This document shows, piece by piece, positions 17,992 through 25,147 of a DNA stretch of 64,000 bases. Numbering within the stretch: the first letter of the stretch is position 1; each line of letters begins with the position of its first letter. The stretch is from Thalassolituus maritimus. Lineage in GTDB: Bacteria > Pseudomonadota > Gammaproteobacteria > Pseudomonadales > Oceanobacteraceae. The notes under the pieces are model-generated. The model ran no database searches, was not told the origin of the DNA, and saw nothing but the letters and a program-made list of their open reading frames with translations. Both the position numbers and the translations under genes were made by a program. Where the stretch lies: NCBI RefSeq assembly GCF_900156675.1, contig NZ_FTOH01000001.1, forward strand, positions 310,001 through 374,000, read 5' to 3'.

Positions 17992-18045
17992 CGTCTGTGA
18001 ATAGCTCAGGCATAATGCCGCCAGATTTAATTCTGTGGAGCGCTT

Positions 18046-18714
18046 ATGAAGCACGATTTCTGGCACGAACGTTGGGAAAAACAGGAGATTGGTTTTCACT
18101 TGAACGATACCAATCCCGCTCTTACCAGTCACTGGCATACCATTCCTGTCGATCTTGGCGAGCGTGTTCTGGTACCACTCTGTGGAAAGTCGGTAGATAT
18201 CCTATGGCTATTGCGTGAAGGTTATCAGGTCGTAGGCGTAGAGCTGAGTGAAATTGCGCTGGATGTACTGGCTGAGTCGATCGAAGAGACCTTCAGTCTG
18301 GCGGTCGATAAGCAGCAGGTGGGTAACCTCATTCTCTACCGGGCTGCAGGTATTCTGCTGATTTGCGGTGATTGGTTCAGTCTGACTTCTTTTGATACTG
18401 GGCCAATCGATGCGGTTTATGATCGTGCAGCACTGGTCGCAATGCCTGAAGAGATGAGGGCCGACTATGCCAGTCAGCTGCTGAAGGTGTCAGAAAATGC
18501 ACCTCAGTTGCTGGTTACTTTTGAGTACGACCAGAACGAGATGTCGGGACCCCCTTTTGCTGTGGATCAGGCACAGGTTGAGTCGTTTTACGCAGATACG
18601 ATGAACATTGATGTGATGGCCGACAAAGACTGCCTGGTTGATGAGCCCAAGTTTCGCGAGCGTGGCCTCTCTGCGTTGCGTGAAAAAGTGCTTCGCCTCA
18701 CGCCAAAGGGCTGA
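18046..18714 (+). CDS. tpm: Thiopurine S-methyltransferase
   Basis: This 222-residue class I SAM methyltransferase is of the TPMT family. The N-terminal WHERWEKQEIGFH is typical, VLVPLCGKSVDILWL near residues 43-57 is the SAM-binding motif I, and VVGVELSEIA follows. Further on, AVYDRAALVAMPEEMRADYA is characteristic. Bacterial Tpm methylates thiopurines and can detoxify selenium and tellurium oxyanions; the natural substrate is uncertain. GTGGAG precedes the ATG. The 3' end overlaps the convergent trmO gene by 17 bp. Confidence 0.93.
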   Translation: MKHDFWHERWEKQEIGFHLNDTNPALTSHWHTIPVDLGERVLVPLCGKSVDILWLLREGYQVVGVELSEIALDVLAESIEETFSLAVDKQQVGNLILYRAAGILLICGDWFSLTSFDTGPIDAVYDRAALVAMPEEMRADYASQLLKVSENAPQLLVTFEYDQNEMSGPPFAVDQAQVESFYADTMNIDVMADKDCLVDEPKFRERGLSALREKVLRLTPKG

Positions 18715-19390
18715 CCTCGGTAATTACAATGCTTTGGTCGGAGGGATAGCGCCAGCGGATGTTCAGATCCCATAGACGCACGCCGTATTCCCGTTCAGGA
18801 TCATGCGCCTGGTAGGCTGGGCGTGGGTCCTGAGCCAGGCACTCCTCAATAACAGCAATAACATTCTCGTTGAGTCGGGCGGCTTCTGCAGTCGCCTGTC
18901 GGCGGGCTCGGTCAGACCAGCTCACATCGAGTGATTCCGGTTCTGAGGGAGCTATCGTATTTGTCGCATCAGGTACAGAGTCGGTGTAGGGCACGTAAGG
19001 TTTTATATCGACAATGGGGGTGCCGTCGAGAAGGTCTGCGCCCGAAATCAACAACGTGGTGCCTTCTATTTTCTCAATTTTGACCAGTGACTGGCCCAGT
19101 CCGTTGGGGCGGTGCGTACTGCGTGTTGCAAATACACCAATGCGCTGATTACCACCTAACCGTGGCGGACGGACACGCAGTGATTCCGGGCGGCTTCCAA
19201 CACCATGAAAACAGAATATCAGCCAGATGTGCGACACCCGTTCCAGCCCCTGTAGTGCTCCGGGGTCGTCAAACGGTGCCTGTAACTCTATCCGGGTGAA
19301 AACCGAAGGTGCCAGGCCGGGTTGACGAGGGATGGCAAACTTCTCTTTGTAGGGGGATCGGGCTAACGCCAGAATGTCTAAAGTGGGCAT
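18698..19390 (-). CDS. trmO: tRNA (t6A37) N6-methyltransferase TrmO
   Basis: This 230-residue protein of the TsaA/YaeB (UPF0066) family makes m6t6A at position 37 of threonine tRNAs with SAM. The N-terminal beta-barrel domain (about 1-135) shows SPYKEKFAIPRQPGLAP, LERVSHIWLIFCFHGV, RPPRLGGNQRIGVFATRSTH-RPN, and GTPIVDIKPYVPYTD. The C-terminal domain (about 160-230) includes DPRPAYQ and a YGVRLWDLNIRW strand, as in E. coli. It converges on tpm with a 17-bp overlap and has its own promoter region upstream of 19390. Confidence 0.93.
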   Translation of the reverse strand: MPTLDILALARSPYKEKFAIPRQPGLAPSVFTRIELQAPFDDPGALQGLERVSHIWLIFCFHGVGSRPESLRVRPPRLGGNQRIGVFATRSTHRPNGLGQSLVKIEKIEGTTLLISGADLLDGTPIVDIKPYVPYTDSVPDATNTIAPSEPESLDVSWSDRARRQATAEAARLNENVIAVIEECLAQDPRPAYQAHDPEREYGVRLWDLNIRWRYPSDQSIVITEVSPLA

Positions 19391-19565
19391 ACAGGTCTCC
19401 GTTGGCGACTGGCAGTATACCGCTTTGGCGTGAGTGACGGGACTTCCCCCGGTAGCTGGCTCTTGTGGATACTCCTTTAATCGGTGAATTGCGTTATCAT
19501 CAAGCCCGGACAGTAGTTTGTCCCTCTGAAATTTTTGTTGATTGAATAGTTAAGGATCAGAACCT

Positions 19566-20606
19566 ATGAGTGGTTTGCAGGATCGAGTACAGGATACGAA
19601 AGAACGCTTTCAGGACTGGATGGCAGATCGAAAGGACGCCAAAGGTGGTTCCGGACGTCTGATCGTCTGGCTGGTGGTGTTATATCTTCTGGTTGCGCTG
19701 GTAGTAGGTATGTTCTGGTCGCAGGAGCCGGAGACATTTAACGTCCAGGCGTCAGCGAATACGCGGGCAGAAGAAATGGGTGTTCAGCCAGTTCGTGGCT
19801 TCACCACTACCGCTACCCTGATGAAGATCACTGAAACTATGCTTTACAAGCCGGGTGGCTATCTTTCGAACGATATTTTCCCTCCGGGGGTGTGGCTGGA
19901 TAACATTCCTAGCTGGGAGTTTGGTGTACTGGTTCAGGTACGTGACTTCTCCCGTGCACTGCGCAAAGACTTCAGCCGCTCGCAGAGTCAGTCGACGGAA
20001 GATAAAGATCTGGAAATTGCTGAGCCGCAGCTGCATTTTGACGGTAACAGCTGGTTGGTCCCTGATTCCGAGGGTGAATACAAGCGTGGCCTCGAAGCTC
20101 TGCAGTCTTACCTGACCCGCTTGTCTGATCCAAATGAGCCGACGGCGCAGTTCTACGCACGCGCGGACAATCTGCGTCAGTGGTTGCTGGATGTTGAAAC
20201 CCGCCTGGGTAGCCTCTCTCAGCGTCTGAGCGCATCGGTAGGTCAGCGTCGTCTCAATGAAGATACAGGCGCGACTCCTCTCCCTTCAGAGGAAGAGGTA
20301 AGAACTCCGTGGACTGAGGTTGACGATGTGTTCTACGAAGCGCGCGGCACTTCGTGGGCGCTTCTGCACCTTATGCGTGCTATCGAGGTAGATTTCCAGG
20401 AGGTTCTGGAGAAGAAGAACGCGTTGGTTGGTCTACGGCAGACCATCCGCGAACTGGAGGCTACTCAGGAAGCACTCTGGTCTCCAGTGGTACTGAATGG
20501 CAGTGGGTTCGGTGTTTTCGCTAACCACTCGCTGGTACTCGCGTCTTATATCTCCCGAGCTAATGCGGCGATTCTTGACCTTCGTGAGCTGCTTGCTCAG
20601 GGTTAA
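19566..20606 (+). CDS. DUF2333 family membrane-anchored protein
   Basis: This 346-residue protein has a short charged N-terminus and one transmembrane helix (about 30-51, RLIVWLVVLYLLVALVVGMF). A large periplasmic part follows with GFTTTATLMKITETMLYKPGGYLSNDIFPPG and WEFGVLVQVRDFSRALRKDFSRSQSQS, the pattern of DUF2333. The C-terminal half is helical (FYEARGTSWALLHLMRAIEVDF). Function is unknown. The family is common in Pseudomonas and relatives as a single gene. AAGGA lies about 9 bases before the ATG, and a stem-loop follows the stop. Confidence 0.82.
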   Translation: MSGLQDRVQDTKERFQDWMADRKDAKGGSGRLIVWLVVLYLLVALVVGMFWSQEPETFNVQASANTRAEEMGVQPVRGFTTTATLMKITETMLYKPGGYLSNDIFPPGVWLDNIPSWEFGVLVQVRDFSRALRKDFSRSQSQSTEDKDLEIAEPQLHFDGNSWLVPDSEGEYKRGLEALQSYLTRLSDPNEPTAQFYARADNLRQWLLDVETRLGSLSQRLSASVGQRRLNEDTGATPLPSEEEVRTPWTEVDDVFYEARGTSWALLHLMRAIEVDFQEVLEKKNALVGLRQTIRELEATQEALWSPVVLNGSGFGVFANHSLVLASYISRANAAILDLRELLAQG

Positions 20607-20620
20607 TTACCTGCTCACCC

Positions 20621-20645
20621 AGATGCCGCGTCACCTGCGGCATCT
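20621..20645 (+). terminator. Stem-loop after the DUF2333 gene
   Basis: AGATGCCGC and GCGGCATCT form a perfect 9-bp stem with a GTCACCT loop. The following bases (GCAGTTCCCC) lack a T-run, so it may be a weak terminator or a transcript-stabilising hairpin. Confidence 0.55.
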
Positions 20646-20817
20646 GCAGTTCCCCTCTCAGAAATAAGACTTCATCTACAATTTAATCAGACTGATGACG
20701 CATTTACGTTTTGTTGTCTGGTTTTGTTGGCCTGTTTGTGCATAACTATGGTGTATATGGCCCTTTCTGCCTTTGCAGTGAAGGGATCACTATTGTCCCG
20801 GACTTGGACCTTCAACA

Positions 20818-23800
20818 TTGAAAGCACTCATAACAATAATTACGAGCGCGTGTTTACTGGTTGCCTGCGGTGGTGGTACTGGATCATCCGACGATACGCC
20901 AGCGCCTCCTGATACTGCACCTGCTACACCAGAAGAAGCCGTAGATACTGACGATGACGGTATTCCTGATTCCCAGGATGACGACATCGACGGCGATGGC
21001 GTACGCAATATAAATGATGCCTTTGTTTTTGATGCCTCCGAATGGCTGGATACCGATCGTGATGGCACCGGTGATAATGCTGATACCGATGACGACAACG
21101 ATGGTTTTCTGGATACGGTTGAGATTGAGTTGGGCACAGACCCTCTCGATGAAGAGTCTTTTCCCGCTGATCTGGATGGTGACGGAATCCCTGACGTCCT
21201 CGACGATGATATTGATAACGATGGTACGCCGAACGCTGCCGACGCGTTTCCTCTCGACCCTCTCGAACAAAGCGATTCTGATCTGGATGGCATCGGAGAT
21301 GTCGCAGATCCTGATGATGACAATGACGGCTACCCAGATACTGTCGAAGTTGTGGCAGGTACCGACCCTCTTGATGCCTCAAGCCATCCTGATGATCTCG
21401 ATGGGGATGGTATTCCTGACGCTACAGATTCGGACATTGATGGCGACGGTTATCTGAATGGTGATGATGATCTGCCTCTTGATCCCAATGAATGGCTGGA
21501 TACCGATGGCGATCTGATTGGTAATAACACGGATACTGATGACGACAACGATGGCTATTCCGACAGTGACGAAGTCGAAGCTGATTCTGACCCACTGGAT
21601 GTGAACGATAAGCCGGCAGACCTTGATGGCGACTTTATTCCAGATGTTCTTGATGACGATATAGATGGCGATGGCGTTCTGAATGGTGCAGACGCTTACC
21701 CATACGATCCAGAAAGGAGTGAGCCTGATGTTGTTACTGAGCCTACCGAACTGGACACTGAACTTCTGGCGCTTATCGCTGACATTGGGTTTGATCCATC
21801 TGAACTGACAGGTCGTGTCGTCCCTCAGCCCGGAGATGCTCTGGTCGAACTCGGCAAAGAGCTGTTTTTCTCCAGATCTCTCAGCTTTGGTGATGATGTG
21901 GCCTGTGCGAGTTGCCACGACCCAAGACTTGCTGGAACCGATAATCTCAGTTTGCCCGTCGGTGTTGGCGCTCATAATCCGCTGATTGTCGGACCTGGGC
22001 GCCGACATGATGGGAACTACTACATCGACCCTAAAGCTGACTTCGGGCCTAACGTTCCGCGCAATAGCCCTACAACGTTCAATATTGCCTTCTACGACAG
22101 GGCTATGTTCTGGGATGGGCGTATTGAAACCATCGAGTATGATGCTGTGCGCTCATATTATGTCGGCACGGATAGAAAATCAGAGAACGGGAAAGGAGAG
22201 TTAATACGCACTCCAGATAGTCACTTTGGAGGACCAGACACGAACGCAGGAGAGAACCTAACGGTAGCTCAAGCGCGCTTTCCGGTAACCTCAGTGGATG
22301 AAATGCGAGGCTTCTCGCCGGCGGCGGGCAGTTCTTCATATGATACTCGAGAGTTGCTGGCTTCTAAGCTACTCGCCAGAGGTTGGGAGAGCTATTTTAG
22401 AGAAGCCTTTGGTGACTATATTAGCTCTGATGAAGGATTGATAACTTATGATCGTATCGCCTTTGCGTTAGGTGAGTATCAGAGGTCGCAGGTGGCTCTC
22501 GATAATCCTTTTTTTGAGTATTTAAGTGGTAATCTTGGCGCGATAAACAGCAGTGCAAAGAGAGGAGCTATTGCTTTCTTCCGTAGAGACCGGGCCAGTT
22601 GCTCCGGATGTCATAGTGGACCGCACTTTTCAGATGAAAATTACTACCCATTAGCAACCCCTCAGATAGGCAGGGGAAAGAACGTCTTCTCGCAAGACTT
22701 TGGAAGATATAACGTTGTTGCAGATTCAAAAACGAAATACAGCTTTAGAACCCCAAGCCTGCTCAATGTGGCTTTAACCGAGCCTTATATGCACGCAGGT
22801 TCGATTGCCGATCTGAAGACAGCCGTGAAGTGGCATTTCGATCCGGTCAGTGAGCTATATAATTACGATTTTTCATTGGATCATCTAGCGCAGTTCAGCG
22901 GATTAGGCCTGGATACTAGTGAACATCAGAGGCAGGTTGATTCTATAGCCAGTCAATTCACGTCCTGGAAAGCCACGAATAGCCAACGCTCTAAGGTAAA
23001 GCTCGGAACTATTGATGATACAGGACTGGAAGATTATGTTGCCTTACTAAGATCACTAAGCTCAGCGTGTCTTACTGACCACAGCTGCACAGCAAAATGG
23101 ATGCCCGACTATACCGAGCCTTCGCCCGATGGTATGAGGTTAGAGCCTGTTTTTTCTTTCTTTGACAATAGTGAGATTTTTAGTATTTCAGAACCCTCAC
23201 CGGAAGATCCAGTGCAACCAGCGTTTCCGGATCTATCCGGTGTTTTAGCTCTTGATCTTTCTCAGTGCTCATTGGCTGATGTAACAAGCCCTCTTCAGGT
23301 AGAGATAACCCCAGGGTTTAAGCGTGCGAATCTGCTTAGCTTTCTCGATTCTCATGAAATTGGATATCAAGTACTTTCCGATGTTCGATCTCTTGCAGAA
23401 ACTGCTCTTGTCATTGGCTCTATAGCAGCAGCAGATCTGGATGGAGATTGTGATTTTGATTTGGCTATCGGACTCGGTGATAAAAAAGGGATAAAAATAT
23501 ATATTAATCAAAATGGTCAATTTCAAAAAGCTGTCGATAACTTCGGATTAGATACGCGTGGAGATATTGCTGCTTTCTCTATTACTGATATTAATGGTGA
23601 TGGCTGGCCTGATATTTTTGTCGGTCACCTCTACGAGACCGATTCAAAATTATGGCTTAATAATGGCGGAAGTGGTTTTATTCGTGTAACGGAATTTGGC
23701 CACAACACTATCCGGACGACGCATAATGCTGCCTTCGCCGATGTCGACTCAGATGGTGATCTCGATTTGTTCAGTAGTAACTGGGATACGTTAAGCATGC

Positions 23801-25059
23801 TGGATGAAGTTCACTTATGGGAAAATGATGGCCGTGGATTCTTTACTCCCAGAATTGATGATGGAACCTACGGTGACTTTGGCTCCAGGGACTACACTTT
23901 TACTCCTAGCTTCACTGATATAGACAAAGACGGAATTACAGATTTATTGGTCGCAGCTGACTTCCGAACCACCCAAGTTTTTTCAGGGCTTGGAGATGGA
24001 GTGTTTGAGAATATCACCGATAGCGACGTCATTACTGATAGGAATGCAATGGGTAGCGCCCTTGGCGACTACGATAATGATGGTGATTTAGACTGGTTTG
24101 TAACCAATATTCACTTCAATGAATATGATGATGAATTGATTAATCGATTTTATCGCAATGACTCGTCTTCTCAAGAGGGTATTATCTTTTCTGAGATAGC
24201 TGTCCAAGCTGGGGTCTCTGAAGGAGACTGGGGGTGGGGGGCTTGCATGAAGGACTTCGATAATGATGGCTGGCTGGATATTTTTCAGGTAAATGGCTTT
24301 GGTTATGATAACAGTACCTTTGGACATCCAATATTTGACGTGATCGGATGGGTCGGGGTTACTGATATCTATGCCTTGGCAAGCGAAGATGTAAGTAGCC
24401 TTATCGAAAGTGCGTTAGAGTATTTCTCGGGCTTTGAGGCACTTAATAGCACTTTAGGTAACAGGTATAGCAGCGAGTCAGATTTCACAGCGGAGCTAAT
24501 AGCGATCCATACTGCAGCTAAGGTCTTAGCGCGCAGTCATGGGCGTGACACTGGTGTCCTTGCGGACTTTCATGGAACTCCTGCAAGATTGTATATGAAC
24601 AATAAGGATGGCACCTTCCGTGAGGAAGCTGCATTGCGTCATATTGATGATACTGGTGAAGGCCGGGGAATTGCCTGTAATGACTTTGATCGAGATGGCG
24701 ATATCGACATCGTAATTATGAACCACAATGGATTTCCATCGTATTATGAAAATCATTTCCGTCGTTTAATTACTGCGGACGACAACTTCCTGAATGTAAG
24801 ACTGCGTGGGGTAGGTGGTAATCAATTCGCTTACGGTGCCAAGGTATATGCGACCAGTGAAACACTCAACCAGTACCGGGAAATGCGTTTTGAGAATAAT
24901 TACATGTCCAATAATGCACCAGAGCTACACTTCGGCTTAGCAGGCGATGACGCTGTCAGCGAACTGCGAGTCGAGTGGCCAGACGGGGAAGTTACCATTC
25001 TGAGTGATGTTCCGGTTAACCAGTTCATGGTTATTGAGCATCCATCCTACAATGACTGA
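20818..25059 (+). CDS. Giant multidomain lipoprotein: TSP3 repeats, MauG/CCP di-heme domain, FG-GAP/VCBS, ASPIC/UnbV
   Basis: This 1413-residue secreted lipoprotein starts at TTG 20818, and the lipobox LLVAC ends a short signal peptide. Glycine after the cysteine predicts the outer membrane. Residues 43-300 are acidic thrombospondin-type-3 calcium-binding repeats. Residues about 310-790 form a di-heme MauG/cytochrome c peroxidase domain with heme sites CASCH (363-367) and CSGCH (595-599) and the family motif FRTPSLLNVALTEPYMHAGS. Residues about 860-1320 hold FG-GAP/VCBS beta-propeller-type units such as AAADLDGDCDFDLAIGLGD and SALGDYDNDGDLDWFVTN. The last 80 residues are an ASPIC/UnbV domain (LHFGLAGDDAVSELRVEWPDG). 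The order of modules is unusual. The central part is visibly more AT-rich than the calcium-repeat part. A TonB-dependent receptor gene follows after 88 bases. Confidence 0.88.
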   Translation: MKALITIITSACLLVACGGGTGSSDDTPAPPDTAPATPEEAVDTDDDGIPDSQDDDIDGDGVRNINDAFVFDASEWLDTDRDGTGDNADTDDDNDGFLDTVEIELGTDPLDEESFPADLDGDGIPDVLDDDIDNDGTPNAADAFPLDPLEQSDSDLDGIGDVADPDDDNDGYPDTVEVVAGTDPLDASSHPDDLDGDGIPDATDSDIDGDGYLNGDDDLPLDPNEWLDTDGDLIGNNTDTDDDNDGYSDSDEVEADSDPLDVNDKPADLDGDFIPDVLDDDIDGDGVLNGADAYPYDPERSEPDVVTEPTELDTELLALIADIGFDPSELTGRVVPQPGDALVELGKELFFSRSLSFGDDVACASCHDPRLAGTDNLSLPVGVGAHNPLIVGPGRRHDGNYYIDPKADFGPNVPRNSPTTFNIAFYDRAMFWDGRIETIEYDAVRSYYVGTDRKSENGKGELIRTPDSHFGGPDTNAGENLTVAQARFPVTSVDEMRGFSPAAGSSSYDTRELLASKLLARGWESYFREAFGDYISSDEGLITYDRIAFALGEYQRSQVALDNPFFEYLSGNLGAINSSAKRGAIAFFRRDRASCSGCHSGPHFSDENYYPLATPQIGRGKNVFSQDFGRYNVVADSKTKYSFRTPSLLNVALTEPYMHAGSIADLKTAVKWHFDPVSELYNYDFSLDHLAQFSGLGLDTSEHQRQVDSIASQFTSWKATNSQRSKVKLGTIDDTGLEDYVALLRSLSSACLTDHSCTAKWMPDYTEPSPDGMRLEPVFSFFDNSEIFSISEPSPEDPVQPAFPDLSGVLALDLSQCSLADVTSPLQVEITPGFKRANLLSFLDSHEIGYQVLSDVRSLAETALVIGSIAAADLDGDCDFDLAIGLGDKKGIKIYINQNGQFQKAVDNFGLDTRGDIAAFSITDINGDGWPDIFVGHLYETDSKLWLNNGGSGFIRVTEFGHNTIRTTHNAAFADVDSDGDLDLFSSNWDTLSMLDEVHLWENDGRGFFTPRIDDGTYGDFGSRDYTFTPSFTDIDKDGITDLLVAADFRTTQVFSGLGDGVFENITDSDVITDRNAMGSALGDYDNDGDLDWFVTNIHFNEYDDELINRFYRNDSSSQEGIIFSEIAVQAGVSEGDWGWGACMKDFDNDGWLDIFQVNGFGYDNSTFGHPIFDVIGWVGVTDIYALASEDVSSLIESALEYFSGFEALNSTLGNRYSSESDFTAELIAIHTAAKVLARSHGRDTGVLADFHGTPARLYMNNKDGTFREEAALRHIDDTGEGRGIACNDFDRDGDIDIVIMNHNGFPSYYENHFRRLITADDNFLNVRLRGVGGNQFAYGAKVYATSETLNQYREMRFENNYMSNNAPELHFGLAGDDAVSELRVEWPDGEVTILSDVPVNQFMVIEHPSYND
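20944..21715 (+). repeat. Coding supra-repeat of exactly 225 bp (75 residues)
   Basis: Within the giant lipoprotein the G(or F)-IPD landmark recurs at 20959, 21184, 21409 and 21634, exactly 225 bases apart each time. Each 75-residue unit reads as DLDGDGIPD..., DIDGDG..N..D..PLDP.EW, then D.DDDNDGY.D..EV...DPLD. About three and a half units are present with no insertion or deletion, but DNA identity is only partial, so selection on spacing is likely. The Asp-rich loops are calcium-binding TSP3 type. Confidence 0.9.
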
Positions 25060-25112
25060 TATGTAACAAATCCGTCATGAAGCTGTAGTAAATTCGCCTC
25101 CGTTTCATTCTC

Positions 25113-25143
25113 GGGGGCGTGCGCCCCCAGTAATTACCGGGGG
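25113..25143 (+). promoter_or_regulatory. Hairpin overlapping the TonB-receptor ribosome-binding region
   Basis: GGGGGC (25113-25118) and GCCCCC (25123-25128) form a 6-bp GC hairpin with tetraloop GTGC. The same C-tract (25124-25128) can instead pair with GGGGG at 25139-25143, which is the ribosome-binding site of the receptor gene (ATG 25148). Two exclusive folds, one hiding the site and one exposing it, are therefore possible. Regulation is inferred. Confidence 0.5.
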
Positions 25144-25147
25144 AATC

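Noticed and set aside
20944-21715. Regularly spaced repeats as a CRISPR array
   Set aside because: The 225-bp period lies wholly within an open reading frame, units are diverged, and no cas genes or short identical repeats are present.
20790-22008. Long minus-strand ORFs (up to 209 residues) opposite the calcium repeats
   Set aside because: They mirror the repetitive GAT/GAC-rich coding strand, give low-complexity Ser/Arg- or Ile-rich proteins, lack ribosome-binding sites and match no family pattern.
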